Part shown: piece by piece, positions 1-9,726 of the stretch
Numbering within the stretch: the first letter of the stretch is position 1
How the letters are laid out: each line of letters begins with the position of its first letter
Source of the DNA: Candidatus Nanopelagicales bacterium
GTDB taxonomy: Bacteria > Actinomycetota > Actinomycetes > S36-B12 > UBA5976
DNA: 64,000 nucleotides
NCBI GenBank assembly: GCA_018402365.1
Contig: JAGYJD010000001.1
Coordinates: forward strand, 1 to 64,000
Direction: 5' to 3'
Position numbers and translations under genes: made by a program
Notes under the pieces: generated by a model
What the model was told of the DNA's origin: nothing
The model's database searches: none
What the model saw: the letters and a program-made list of their open reading frames with translations, nothing else

Positions 1-345
1 TTAAAAATTAGCGATCAGGATGTTTATTTAGCAACTGTTGGCGGGGTAAAAATTACTGAACCAGCTGCTGATTTAGCAATTGCTTTAGCTTTGGCCAGCG
101 CACGAACTGATATCCCGATTACTGGTAAAACCATCGCAATTGGTGAAGTTGGGTTAGCTGGTGAAGTTCGAGGGGTCACTGCGATAGAGCGAAGGCTTAC
201 TGAAGCTGCGCGTTTAGGCTATGAGTTAGCGGTAATACCTCAGGTAAAAGACTTTAAAGTTTCAAATAAAAAATTTGAAAATATAAAAGTCGAAGCGGTC
301 TCTAATCTAAGTCAAGCACTTTCGGTAGTGAAGCTCATAAAATAG
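1..345 (+). CDS. radA: DNA repair protein RadA, 3' end only
   Basis: The reading frame is open from base 1 to the TAG at 343-345, so about 114 C-terminal codons are present and the 5' part lies outside the window. RadA/Sms is a RecA-like ATPase that promotes branch migration of recombination intermediates. The visible part is its Lon-protease-like C-terminal domain. Recognisable pieces are DVYLATVGGVKITEPAAD at the start and the IGEVGLAGEVRGV segment, both highly conserved in RadA. The C-terminus is at the usual place. The next gene is convergent and ends 14 bp away. I am confident of the family; nothing can be said about the zinc finger and Walker motifs, which are not in the window. Confidence 0.9.
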   Translation, partial: LKISDQDVYLATVGGVKITEPAADLAIALALASARTDIPITGKTIAIGEVGLAGEVRGVTAIERRLTEAARLGYELAVIPQVKDFKVSNKKFENIKVEAVSNLSQALSVVKLIK

Positions 346-359
346 AATATGCGCTTAAC

Positions 360-1325
360 CTACGCTGAAACTATCTGTAACTGCAAATCATCAAAGTTGA
401 GTGGTTCATTTTTTGATGATTCCATATGCTTTGAGATTTCTTCTTTAAAAAGTTGACTTAATATATGTTCTAGATATATTTTAAAGTATTCAGGATGGGT
501 CCAATTTAAACTTCTACTTTTTATTAATTCTCTACCAACTAAAAACAGCATGGCAGGCAAAAGATCAATGCTGCGTCTCGCCAGCCATTTAAATCCATTA
601 GTAATTAACCAAATTGCTTTTGCCTTGCGGTCTAGCTCTGTTTCATGCTGAATCTTTTTTCTGGATCTTCTAGGCAAGGATAGAGTCCGTCGCACTAGGT
701 CTGAGATGTATTGATGACCAATTGGACCTGGGTGCATTCGATCAATATGCCAAAACTTTCGTTCATAAATCTCTGGACGATCAATGGTTTCTATTAAAGT
801 AGCGCTGGTTTGATCGCTTACCCATCGAAGCGCAGCATTAATTTGCAAAACTCTAGTCCTTAAAATATTTTTAATTATTTTAGGCGCGGGCGCAATTAGC
901 GAAGGGTCATGCAAACCAAGAATTGCCACGACGGCTCCGGTTGCCTGAAGGTTTGAAATTGTCAAATATAGATATTTCGCAACTTGTACTGGTTTGAAAT
1001 TATTTCTTAAGGCATCATTTCCGCCTATGCAAATTAATACTAAATCTGGTCTCGCTGCTACTGCGGCAGCCAGCTGACTTTGCCAAACATCTTGTGCCCG
1101 AGCACCATTGCGACTTAAATTTATATATTTACCAGCATTCAAATCATGTGCCAACCTACCCGTCCAGCCGAGTTCTGAGCCTGCTGTCTTATTGCCACAA
1201 TCACCAACTCCGTAGACGGAGCTATCGCCTAACGCCACCACAGTTGGTGCAGTTAGCAGTCTCAGTTGGAGTTTTTTATCTGTATTCAAAAAACTTCCCT
1301 TCGTTTTCAGCAACTTTAGTTTCAT
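360..1325 (-). CDS. SGNH/GDSL-family hydrolase
   Basis: A 321-residue protein with the SGNH blocks: block I GDSSVYGVGD near residue 33 (nucleophile Ser), block III GGNDALR near 100 (Asn oxyanion), and block V DRMHPGPIGH near 195 (catalytic Asp/His). Such enzymes deacylate lipids, sugars or other esters; the substrate cannot be read from sequence. The last 100 or so residues are an extension without a recognised domain. The start overlaps the 3' end of the upstream glycosyltransferase by 50 bp, so the two are translationally linked; a weak GGA lies 5 nt before the ATG. Placement after two GT4 genes suggests trimming or remodelling of an envelope glycolipid, which is inference. Confidence 0.8.
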   Translation of the reverse strand: MKLKLLKTKGSFLNTDKKLQLRLLTAPTVVALGDSSVYGVGDCGNKTAGSELGWTGRLAHDLNAGKYINLSRNGARAQDVWQSQLAAAVAARPDLVLICIGGNDALRNNFKPVQVAKYLYLTISNLQATGAVVAILGLHDPSLIAPAPKIIKNILRTRVLQINAALRWVSDQTSATLIETIDRPEIYERKFWHIDRMHPGPIGHQYISDLVRRTLSLPRRSRKKIQHETELDRKAKAIWLITNGFKWLARRSIDLLPAMLFLVGRELIKSRSLNWTHPEYFKIYLEHILSQLFKEEISKHMESSKNEPLNFDDLQLQIVSA

Positions 1326-2412
1326 AAATTTCCAGCAACATCTCGGCTGATCTACGCCATGAATATCTGAGAGCTTGATTTCGTGCCTTCTCTGGTGCCT
1401 TTGTATCGTGCGCTAACCGATTAACTATTCGAGCCCAACCAGTTACATCTCGTGCTGCCAAGCCACCACCATTAGAAAGTACGACTTCACGCAAAGCCGA
1501 CTCTTCGCGTGCTAAAACCGGTGTGCCAGCAGCCATTGCCTCTAAGGCAGCAAGGCAAAATGTCTCGTTTGGACCCGGTGCCAATAAGACATCTGCGCTG
1601 GCTAACAAAATACTCAATTGATTTCTATCAGAAATAAATCCTTTATAAGTTACCGGCAATTCAAAATATTTTCTCTGGAGACGTTTTTTAAGTGGACCGG
1701 CTCCGACTACCAACAGATGCGCTTTGATATTAGAGTCCACTAAATTTTTTAATACCTCAAAGGCAAATTCCGGATCTTTCTCTTTACTTAGTCGTGAAGC
1801 AAGCACTAAAAGAATGCCTTCTGGGGAATAAGTGCTCTTTACGAAATCTGATTTTTTTTGAGGGTTGAACATACCGTGGTCTACCCCTAAAGGGATTTTT
1901 TCAATATTGGCTGCCTTGATTTCTCTAAATTCTTTAGCCGCAAATTCAGTGGTGCAGATAATTTTATCTGCGGATCTGGCAGTCTTAACATTCCATTTTC
2001 TTACAATTTTATTTAATTTTATTGGAATAGGTATGAATGCTTTAATGACTTTAGTTAGTACTTCGTGCGCAAAAACTACAACTTTTATATTTTCTTTTCT
2101 TGCCCAATCTGCAACAGAAAGTAGTGTCAGGCGATCATGTAACTCAACAACATCAGGTGCGATTTGCGATATTCTCTTTATTATTAACTTAGTACTTAAA
2201 ATAATTCGATATCCCCCACTAAAGGGAATCTTTACGCTCGGAAACTCAATAATTTCACCAAACTCAGCAACTCTAATTTGAAACTTTTTACCTGGGACAA
2301 AGTGCCAGCATTCATGCCCCAGTTGAGAATATTGTTTGCTTAATTCGATCATAGAAGTTTTGATGCCGCCAGACTTTGGGCTATAAAAATTTGCTATTTG
2401 TACAATTCGCAT
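1276..2412 (-). CDS. GT4 family glycosyltransferase
   Basis: 378 residues with the GT-B two-Rossmann layout of family GT4. The N-terminus (MRIVQIANFYSPKSGGI) carries the glycine-rich acceptor loop. The C-terminal donor domain has PGPNETFCLAALEAMAAGTP, which contains the EX7E retaining-transferase motif. It most resembles actinobacterial phosphatidylinositol mannosyltransferase-like proteins, but donor and acceptor cannot be assigned. It follows the next glycosyltransferase gene after 2 bp and overlaps the SGNH hydrolase, so the three probably form one operon. No membrane segment is evident; the enzyme is likely cytosolic or peripheral. Confidence 0.85.
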   Translation of the reverse strand: MRIVQIANFYSPKSGGIKTSMIELSKQYSQLGHECWHFVPGKKFQIRVAEFGEIIEFPSVKIPFSGGYRIILSTKLIIKRISQIAPDVVELHDRLTLLSVADWARKENIKVVVFAHEVLTKVIKAFIPIPIKLNKIVRKWNVKTARSADKIICTTEFAAKEFREIKAANIEKIPLGVDHGMFNPQKKSDFVKSTYSPEGILLVLASRLSKEKDPEFAFEVLKNLVDSNIKAHLLVVGAGPLKKRLQRKYFELPVTYKGFISDRNQLSILLASADVLLAPGPNETFCLAALEAMAAGTPVLAREESALREVVLSNGGGLAARDVTGWARIVNRLAHDTKAPEKARNQALRYSWRRSAEMLLEIYETKVAENEGKFFEYR

Positions 2413-2414
2413 CG

Positions 2415-3539
2415 CTAAGCCGCCTCAAGTCTTTTGTGCGCCAGCGCAAATTCATAATACTCAAAAAGTTGATCACAGACTTCATTCCAACTTTTATTCT
2501 CAACGCTAGCTCGGGCAGCCTTCTCAATTCTTTCTCGCAAATTTTTATTTTCTAAAACTTTTAAAATAGCATTCTTTAATTCAAATAATCGCTCGGTCTC
2601 ATAAATGAAGCCATCATGATTATGAGAAATAAGCTCTTGGCTAGCGCCTTTATTAGGAACCCAAACCAAGGTGCCACTAGCTTTGACTTCTTGAACTACT
2701 TGGCAAAAAGTTTCATTGCGACCAGTCGCTACGATCGCATCAAGTGATGCCATCACCTTTGCTAAAGCGCCTCCGGTTAGCTGTCCGGTGAAAATGGCGC
2801 TTGGTAACTCTTGCTTCAATTTTTCTTCTGCCGGGCCACTACCAACTATTACTATTTGAATTTGGGGATCATTTGCTAGATACTTTAAGTCTGTAATATT
2901 CTTCTCTGGCGCTAATCTTCCAACAAATCCTATAAAATATTTAGCTTTCTGATTCCATTGTTTTTTTATAGATAATTCTGATTTTTTTGGGTGAAAGTTA
3001 TCTAAATCCACGCCTCTACCCCATTGGTAGACATTCTTTACACCGTTACCAATCAAGTAATCGCAATAAAATTTCGATGGAGCTAAATTAATAGTGCTCC
3101 TTTGATGAATTTTGGTAATTTTGCGATCAATCATGGGAGCCATTGCCTTTAAACCGTAGGCGCGGGCAAATCCCGTGACGTCTGTTTGGTAGACGGCAAC
3201 ACTAGGAATGCCTAAGTTGTTTGCTGCCTTAAGTGCTCTCATGCCAAGAAAAAACGGCGAGGCGAGGTGAACCAGCTCAATTTTCTCGCGGAGCAGAATT
3301 TTTTCAATCTGGCTTGCTCGGGCCAGAGCGAAATCATATTCATCGAAGAAGGGTGGTTGAAATGACCTGACTCTTACTTCATCTATGGAATAGGCCGCTG
3401 AGAAGGAGGGACCAGCGGCCAAGACCAAGGGGGTACAACCCCTGCGTTGTAGGTAAGCGGCCACCCTGCTGACCGAATTACTTACGCCATTTATTCGTGG
3501 TGCGTACGACTCAGCCACTAATAATGTTTTCACACTCAT
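2415..3539 (-). CDS. GT4 glycosyltransferase, MgtA/PimB-like alpha-mannosyltransferase
   Basis: 374 residues. The N-terminus VAESYAPRINGVSNSVSRV is characteristic of the GDP-mannose-dependent alpha-mannosyltransferase group that includes mycobacterial MgtA (Rv0557). The donor domain has FVGRLAPEKN and the EX7E motif in GRNETFCQVVQE. MgtA-type enzymes add mannose to glucuronic-acid diacylglycerol or related glycolipids in Actinobacteria; the exact acceptor here is unknown. It is first in a three-gene minus-strand operon. The 126 bp before it are shared with the divergent HAD gene and contain a perfect 8-bp inverted repeat, TTAAGTCT at 3541 and AGACTTAA about 36 nt further on. Confidence 0.82.
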   Translation of the reverse strand: MSVKTLLVAESYAPRINGVSNSVSRVAAYLQRRGCTPLVLAAGPSFSAAYSIDEVRVRSFQPPFFDEYDFALARASQIEKILLREKIELVHLASPFFLGMRALKAANNLGIPSVAVYQTDVTGFARAYGLKAMAPMIDRKITKIHQRSTINLAPSKFYCDYLIGNGVKNVYQWGRGVDLDNFHPKKSELSIKKQWNQKAKYFIGFVGRLAPEKNITDLKYLANDPQIQIVIVGSGPAEEKLKQELPSAIFTGQLTGGALAKVMASLDAIVATGRNETFCQVVQEVKASGTLVWVPNKGASQELISHNHDGFIYETERLFELKNAILKVLENKNLRERIEKAARASVENKSWNEVCDQLFEYYEFALAHKRLEAA

Positions 3540-3665
3540 ATTAAGTCTGAGCTAAATGTTCAAACAACTAAAATCAGGTTAACAAGACTTAAACCTTTCG
3601 TTAATTCTGTCTGCATTCACAATTTTCACTCTGGTATTTGCTTTAAGTCATGCGAAAATTCACTC

Positions 3666-4361
3666 ATGGCAAACGCCTTTTTTGACCTTGATAACACCCT
3701 GATTCGTGGATCCTCTATGTATTACTTAGCAAAAGTACTAGTAAGAGAAAAGGTACTTTCCAGACGTGAGCTGGGCCGCTTTGCCTCTGCCCAAGCAAAA
3801 TTTATTAGATCTAAGACAGAAGATAAAAAAATAAGTCAAGTTATCACTGAACGAGCCTTAACCTTAATAAAAGGGCGAGAGCAAGCTGACCTAACAAAGT
3901 TTTTAGATATGACTGTTAATGAAATAATTAAGGGAGCACTTTATAAAGAGGTGGTTAATAAACTAACCTGGCATACCAGTCGCGGTGACAATACTTGGCT
4001 GGTAACTGCCAGCCCAATAGAAATAGCTTTTAATCTTGCAAAAAAACTTAAGATGAATGGAGCATTAGGCACGGTTTCTGAAGTAATTAATGGTAAGTAC
4101 ACCGGGCGATTACAGGGTGAGGTGTTGCATGGTCCCAGAAAAGCTAGAGCAATATTTGAAATGTCAACTAAGGCAAATATCGATTTAACTGACTCTTATG
4201 GGTACAGCGACTCTCTCAACGACTTACCGCTTCTTTGTACTGTCAGCAATCCCGTTGTAGTAAACCCAAATGCAGAATTGTTAAGAATCGCTCGGAAGAA
4301 TAACTGGGAAGTTATAAATCCAGCCGTCAATAGAGCTCGCCGCGTGGAGACTGCCGCGTAA
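3666..4361 (+). CDS. HAD-IB (SerB-like) phosphatase
   Basis: 231 residues of the HAD superfamily, subfamily IB. Motif I is FFDLDNTL at residues 5-12 (nucleophile Asp and acid/base Asp), motif II is TASP near 114, motif III is the Lys in GPRKAR, and motif IV is GYSDSLNDLPLL, giving a full catalytic set. Relatives include phosphoserine phosphatase and uncharacterised HAD-IB hydrolases next to glycolipid genes in Actinobacteria; the substrate is not predictable. The stop codon abuts the stop of convergent clpC with no intergenic base. There is no clear Shine-Dalgarno before the ATG. Confidence 0.85.
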   Translation: MANAFFDLDNTLIRGSSMYYLAKVLVREKVLSRRELGRFASAQAKFIRSKTEDKKISQVITERALTLIKGREQADLTKFLDMTVNEIIKGALYKEVVNKLTWHTSRGDNTWLVTASPIEIAFNLAKKLKMNGALGTVSEVINGKYTGRLQGEVLHGPRKARAIFEMSTKANIDLTDSYGYSDSLNDLPLLCTVSNPVVVNPNAELLRIARKNNWEVINPAVNRARRVETAA

Positions 4362-6863
4362 TTACTCTGCCGCAGTCTCCACTGCTGGCGGTGCGTCAGG
4401 CAAACTCGATTGAAGTTCTGGGGTGAAGGTAAAGGCACGCGCTGCACCCTCCCCTTCAACTGAAACCACAACCAAATTACCAGGCAAAATTTCACCGAAC
4501 AAAAGCTTTTCACTCAACGGATCTTCGATTTCGCGTTGAATAGTTCTGCGCAAAGGTCTGGCTCCCAGCAATGGGTCATAACCCTTTTCTGCCAATAAGG
4601 CTTTTGCAGTATCTGTTAGCACCAAGCCCATGTCTTTTTCTTTCAGACGCTCATCAACTTTGGCAACCATCAAATCAACAATTTCAACAATTTCTTTTTC
4701 AGTCAATTGGTGGAAGACAATTACATCGTCAATTCGGTTTAAGAATTCTGGACGGAAGTGCTGCTTTAACTCATCGTTAACTTTGCTCTTCATCTTCTCG
4801 TAATTATTATGTTCGTTTTCGGCAGACCCAAAACCAACGTTTACACCCTTTGAAATATCGCGGCTACCAAGGTTAGTGGTCATGATAATTACGGTGTTTT
4901 TAAAGTCGACCATTCTGCCTTGGGCATCAGTGAGGCGTCCATCTTCCAAAATCTGCAATAGCGAGTTAAAGATATCGGGGTGAGCTTTTTCGATTTCATC
5001 AAACAAGACCACGCTGAAAGGACGGCGACGTACTTTTTCAGTTAACTGTCCACCCTCTTCATAGCCCACATATCCTGGAGGTGAGCCAAAGAGACGAGAA
5101 ACTGTATGACGCTCGGCGTACTCACTCATGTCCAACATGATTAGCGAATCCTCATCACCAAACAAGAATTCAGCCAAAGTTTTTGACAATTCAGTTTTAC
5201 CAACACCTGAGGGTCCGGCAAAAATGAATGAGCCACCTGGACGCTTAGGATCTTTCATGCCAGCGCGGGTACGACGAATTGCCTTACTTAGCGCCTTGAT
5301 GGCATCTTCTTGGCCAATGATTCTCTTGTGTAGGTCATCTTCCATGTGAAGTAGTCTTTGTGACTCTTCTTCAGTCAACTTCGCTACCGGCACCCCGGTG
5401 CTCATTGCCAACACTTCAGCAATCAAGTCTTCATCAACTTCAGCCACTGTGTCTAAGTCGCCAGCTTTCCATTCCCGCTCACGCTCGTTTTTCTCAGTAA
5501 TTAAGGTGCGTTCTTTATCGCGTAAACCTGCGGCTTTTTCAAAATCTTGCGAATCGATTGCGCTTTCTTTCTCTTTGCGAACATCAGCAATTCGATCATC
5601 AAATTCACGCAAATCTGGTGGAGCACTCAATCTGCGAATGCGTAAGCGAGCGCCGGCTTCATCAATTAAGTCAATAGCTTTATCTGGCAACTGACGATCG
5701 TTTACGTAACGGTCTGCCAGAGTTGCTGCCGAAACCAAAGCGGCATCGGTGATGGTCACTTTGTGATGTTGTTCGTAGCGATCTCTTAAGCCTTTTAGAA
5801 TTTCAATGGCGTGCGCGACACTGGGTTCGTGTACCTGAATTGGTTGGAACCTACGCTCTAGCGCTGCATCCTTTTCTACATATTTGCGGTACTCATCGTT
5901 TGTAGTAGCACCAATAGTTTGTAGTTCACCGCGAGCAAGCATTGGCTTAAGAATGCTGGCAGCGTCTATTGCACCTTCTGCGGCACCAGCACCTACCAAG
6001 GTGTGCATTTCGTCAATAAACAAAATAATATCGCCACGAGTGCGAATCTCTTTTAGAACTTTTTTTAATCTTTCTTCAAAATCACCGCGATAGCGTGAAC
6101 CGGCGACCAAAGCACCCAAGTCTAAGGTGTAAAGCTGTTTGTCCTTAAGCATTTCTGGAACTTCGCCCCGCACAATCATTTGTGCCAAACCTTCAACAAC
6201 TGCGGTTTTTCCAACTCCTGGCTCACCAATCAGAACTGGATTGTTTTTGGTACGACGAGATAAAACTTGCATAACCCGTTCAATCTCGGTAGTTCTACCA
6301 ATTACTGGGTCGAGTTTTCCTTCACGCGCCGCAACGGTGAGGTTACGTCCAAACTGATCAAGCACTAAAGATGTTGATGGGGTGCCTTCGGACGGGGCAC
6401 CAGAAGTCATAGGTTCTTTACCGGTGTATCCAGAGAGCAATTGAATAACTTGTTGACGAACCCGATTTAAATCTGCACCTAATTTAACAAGCACCTGTGC
6501 GGCTACGCCTTCACCTTCGCGAATTAAGCCCAGCAAGATGTGTTCAGTACCAATGTAATTGTGACCTAGTTGCAAGGCTTCACGCAGTGATAACTCTAAA
6601 ACTTTTTTTGCTCGTGGGGTAAATGGAATATGACCCGATGGAGCTTGTTGTCCTTGGCCAATAATTTCTTCAACTTGTTGACGAACAGATTCTAAAGAAA
6701 CATTAAGTGCCTCAAGAGACTTGGCGGCTACGCCTTCACCTTCGTGGATTAAGCCCAGCAAGATGTGCTCGGTGCCAATGTAATTGTGATTAAGCATGCG
6801 AGCTTCTTCTTGCGCTAAGACCACTACGCGTCTGGCTCGATCAGTAAAACGCTCAAACATCAT
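4362..6863 (-). CDS. clpC: ATP-dependent Clp protease ATPase ClpC
   Basis: 833 residues, full length for actinobacterial ClpC1. Order: two Clp N repeats (about 1-145, with [15 protein letters not shown] appearing twice), AAA-1 with Walker A GEPGVGKT (213-220) and LFIDEMHTL, a UVR-like middle coiled region (about 424-460), and AAA-2 with Walker A GPSGVGKT (550-557). The unfoldase feeds substrates to ClpP in the cytosol and is usually essential in Actinobacteria. The start has GGAG 7 nt upstream. In other Actinobacteria clpC sits next to lsr2-lysS; here lysS lies 28 kb away and lsr2 is absent from the window. Diverges from ppc; no clear ClgR operator was found. Confidence 0.97.
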   Translation of the reverse strand: MMFERFTDRARRVVVLAQEEARMLNHNYIGTEHILLGLIHEGEGVAAKSLEALNVSLESVRQQVEEIIGQGQQAPSGHIPFTPRAKKVLELSLREALQLGHNYIGTEHILLGLIREGEGVAAQVLVKLGADLNRVRQQVIQLLSGYTGKEPMTSGAPSEGTPSTSLVLDQFGRNLTVAAREGKLDPVIGRTTEIERVMQVLSRRTKNNPVLIGEPGVGKTAVVEGLAQMIVRGEVPEMLKDKQLYTLDLGALVAGSRYRGDFEERLKKVLKEIRTRGDIILFIDEMHTLVGAGAAEGAIDAASILKPMLARGELQTIGATTNDEYRKYVEKDAALERRFQPIQVHEPSVAHAIEILKGLRDRYEQHHKVTITDAALVSAATLADRYVNDRQLPDKAIDLIDEAGARLRIRRLSAPPDLREFDDRIADVRKEKESAIDSQDFEKAAGLRDKERTLITEKNEREREWKAGDLDTVAEVDEDLIAEVLAMSTGVPVAKLTEEESQRLLHMEDDLHKRIIGQEDAIKALSKAIRRTRAGMKDPKRPGGSFIFAGPSGVGKTELSKTLAEFLFGDEDSLIMLDMSEYAERHTVSRLFGSPPGYVGYEEGGQLTEKVRRRPFSVVLFDEIEKAHPDIFNSLLQILEDGRLTDAQGRMVDFKNTVIIMTTNLGSRDISKGVNVGFGSAENEHNNYEKMKSKVNDELKQHFRPEFLNRIDDVIVFHQLTEKEIVEIVDLMVAKVDERLKEKDMGLVLTDTAKALLAEKGYDPLLGARPLRRTIQREIEDPLSEKLLFGEILPGNLVVVSVEGEGAARAFTFTPELQSSLPDAPPAVETAAE

Positions 6864-7005
6864 CTACTCCGTTGCTTCATTTGTCTTCAGGCTTTCCAGT
6901 TTACGACTAGCGCCAAAAGCTGCACATTTTGAGACTCATAAGACTAAACCACCGGCTTGGGCCAAATATTCCCTAAATCCCAGCAGTTACCCACCCGAAT
7001 AGGCT

Positions 7006-9726
7006 ATGGGGGTGACTGAAGCCGAAGCCCTGGAAGCCGAACTGCGCTCGCAGATTCGACGCCTTGGCACGCTTCTAGGCCAGTCACTGGTTCGCCAAGA
7101 GGGTGAGCAGTTGCTCACCTTGGTTGAGCAAATTAGAAATTTGACTAAAGATGACCCGCACGCTGCTGCTGGGGTATTGGCCCGCACCGATCTTGATTCA
7201 GCAATCAAGCTTGCTCGTGCTTTTTCAACTTATTTTCATCTTGCCAACATCACTGAGCAGGTTTACCGCGCAAAAGAAATCGCCTCTCAAAAAGATAAAG
7301 AGGGCAGTTGGCTCTGGAGAACTGCCGCCAGAATAAAAGCTGCCAACATTGATCAAAATACACTTGATAACGCTTTTGCCAACTTAAAAGTAAGGCCTGT
7401 TTTCACAGCTCATCCCACCGAAGCCTCACGTCGATCCGTGCTACTTAAGTTAAAGCGAATTGCTGAATTACTAGAAAAGCCTGATTCAGAAGATAGTCAA
7501 TTTTCTGAAATCATTGATTTACTTTGGCAGACCGATGAACTTCGCTTAGAGCAGCCTGAAGTTATCGATGAAGCTCGCAACGCAATGAATTACATAGACG
7601 ATGCAGTGGCTGGCCCTATGGTAGAAGTTCTAGAAAATTTAGTAAAAGTTGCGAAACATCTAAATGTTTCAGAAGACAAATTAAATCAACCACTCACCTT
7701 TGGTTCTTGGATTGGCGGGGATCGAGATGGAAATCCCTTTGTCACACCTGAAGTGACAACTGAAGTTTTAACTTTACAAAGAGGTCATGCGATTCGAAAT
7801 CTCAAAACTATCATCAAGCGTTTAGCTGAGGATTTATCGATTTCGGATCGAATCTCACCGGCTACCGATGAATTATGGGATTCTGTTGAAAAAGATTTAA
7901 TTAATCTACCTAATTTAAATCCACGCTTAAAAAGAATAAATGCCGAAGAGCCCTTTCGCTTAAAGCTCTCAGCAATTAGCAACCGACTAGAGGCAACTCG
8001 AAAGAGATTTGCTAATCGCGAGCCCCATAAAGCAGGTGTCGACTACAGCTCGAGATTAGAATTGCTTTCGGATTTAGAGGTGTTGGCACAAGCGCTAGCT
8101 GGCGAGCGCACCCAATTGATCGCAAACGGCATCTTTGCTCGCACCCACCGCACCGCTAAAGCAATAGGTCTTCAGCTAGCAACGCTAGATGTGAGAGAAC
8201 ACTCTGACAAACATCATTTGGCGCTGGCGCCTTTGATTGACCGGGCGCAACTTGCCAGCAAGCCGTATTTAGAGCTTTCCCCGCAAGAAAAGTTCTCGCT
8301 TTTGTCTAAAGAATTAGATTCACCTCGACCTTTAGCCTCTACTCCGTATGCCCTTTCAGACTCTGAATCGGCAAAGACTTATCAGACTTTTGTTGCAATA
8401 AACGAGGCTTTAGAAAATTTTGGCTCTGACGTAATTGAAACTTATATTGTTTCTATGACTAAAGGTCCACAAGATCTCTTAGCTGCAGTAATGCTGGCAA
8501 AAGAAACCGGTTTAGTTGATCTGCCTGAAAGAGTTGCAAAAATAGATTTTGTTCCTCTACTTGAAACGGTTGACGAGTTAAGAAACGCTGGTGAAATTCT
8601 TGAGGCTTTACTCTCAACTCCTGCTTATAGAGTTTTAGTTTCTTTACGTGGAAACTTACAAGAAGTAATGTTGGGCTATTCCGATTCAAACAAAGACGCT
8701 GGTATCACCACTAGCCAATGGGAAATCCATTTAGCACAACGCAAACTTCGCGATGTGGCAAAAGCACACGGAGTTCGTTTGCGAGTATTTCATGGTCGCG
8801 GTGGAACAGTAGGTCGCGGCGGCGGTCCAACCCATGATGCAATTTTGTCAATGCCTTGGGGGGTAGTTGATGGGGATATTAAATTAACTGAGCAAGGTGA
8901 AGTGATTAGTGATAAATATTTATTACCTGATCTGGCTAAAGAAAACTTAGAATTACTAGTCGCGGCAACACTCGAAGCAACTGTTTTGCACGCCGCTCCC
9001 AGAGAAAACGTTGAGCGAATTAATCGTTGGGATCCAGTGATGGATGAGATCAGCACTGCAGCGCAAGAAAAATACAATTCACTAGTTAGACATGAAGATT
9101 TACCTGAATATTTCTCAACCTCCACCCCAGTTGAGCAACTAGCTGGATTACATCTTGGCTCTCGTCCTGCTAAAAGGCCTGATCAAAAGCAAGATCTGTC
9201 TTCTCTGCGCGCCATCCCTTGGGTTTTTGGCTGGACTCAGTCGCGGCAAATCGTTCCTGGCTGGTTTGGAGTCGGCACCGGACTTGCCAGCATCAAGCGC
9301 GATCCACAAAAATTAGAAATTGTTCGAGAAATGCACCAAGACTGGCCCTTTTTTCAAAACTTTCTTTCAAATGTTGCCATGACCTTAGCTAAAACTGATC
9401 TTTCAGTAGCTCAGCATTATGTGAATCAGTTGGTACCAGAGAACCTTCATCACTTCTTTGAAACCATTAGAGCCGAACACGCCTTAACAATAAAAGAAAT
9501 TTTAACGCTGACTGGCGAGTCAGAGTTGCTAGAAAACCAACCTGTTTTAAAGAACACCCTGGCAGTAAGAGACAACTATTTGCTACCGCTTCAATTCTTA
9601 CAAGTTTCACTTTTAAGAAAGGTAAGAGATATTCAAGCTAGTGATGAAGAGGTTGATTCATTACTCAGAAGGACATTACTCTTGACCATCAATGGCATCG
9701 CTACTGGTTTAAGAAATACTGGTTGA
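7006..9726 (+). CDS. ppc: phosphoenolpyruvate carboxylase
   Basis: 906 residues. It carboxylates PEP to oxaloacetate, replenishing the TCA cycle. Visible signatures are TAHPTE (134-139, catalytic His136), GSWIGGDRDGNPFVTPEVT, the GYSDSNKDAG block and FHGRGGTVGRGGGP. The length matches bacterial PEPC. Start choice is uncertain: ATG at 7006 has no Shine-Dalgarno, whereas GTG at 7012 lies exactly 6 nt after a TAGGCT -10-like hexamer (7000-7005) and would suit a leaderless mRNA; the difference is two residues. The 3' end overlaps the convergent dxs gene by 18 bp. Confidence 0.97.
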   Translation: MGVTEAEALEAELRSQIRRLGTLLGQSLVRQEGEQLLTLVEQIRNLTKDDPHAAAGVLARTDLDSAIKLARAFSTYFHLANITEQVYRAKEIASQKDKEGSWLWRTAARIKAANIDQNTLDNAFANLKVRPVFTAHPTEASRRSVLLKLKRIAELLEKPDSEDSQFSEIIDLLWQTDELRLEQPEVIDEARNAMNYIDDAVAGPMVEVLENLVKVAKHLNVSEDKLNQPLTFGSWIGGDRDGNPFVTPEVTTEVLTLQRGHAIRNLKTIIKRLAEDLSISDRISPATDELWDSVEKDLINLPNLNPRLKRINAEEPFRLKLSAISNRLEATRKRFANREPHKAGVDYSSRLELLSDLEVLAQALAGERTQLIANGIFARTHRTAKAIGLQLATLDVREHSDKHHLALAPLIDRAQLASKPYLELSPQEKFSLLSKELDSPRPLASTPYALSDSESAKTYQTFVAINEALENFGSDVIETYIVSMTKGPQDLLAAVMLAKETGLVDLPERVAKIDFVPLLETVDELRNAGEILEALLSTPAYRVLVSLRGNLQEVMLGYSDSNKDAGITTSQWEIHLAQRKLRDVAKAHGVRLRVFHGRGGTVGRGGGPTHDAILSMPWGVVDGDIKLTEQGEVISDKYLLPDLAKENLELLVAATLEATVLHAAPRENVERINRWDPVMDEISTAAQEKYNSLVRHEDLPEYFSTSTPVEQLAGLHLGSRPAKRPDQKQDLSSLRAIPWVFGWTQSRQIVPGWFGVGTGLASIKRDPQKLEIVREMHQDWPFFQNFLSNVAMTLAKTDLSVAQHYVNQLVPENLHHFFETIRAEHALTIKEILTLTGESELLENQPVLKNTLAVRDNYLLPLQFLQVSLLRKVRDIQASDEEVDSLLRRTLLLTINGIATGLRNTG

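Noticed and set aside
1865-2281. 138-codon plus-strand frame
   Set aside because: Antisense to a clear GT4 gene; no ribosome site or known domain.
4600-6830. Direct repeat within clpC
   Set aside because: The repeated stretches encode the two normal Clp N repeats.
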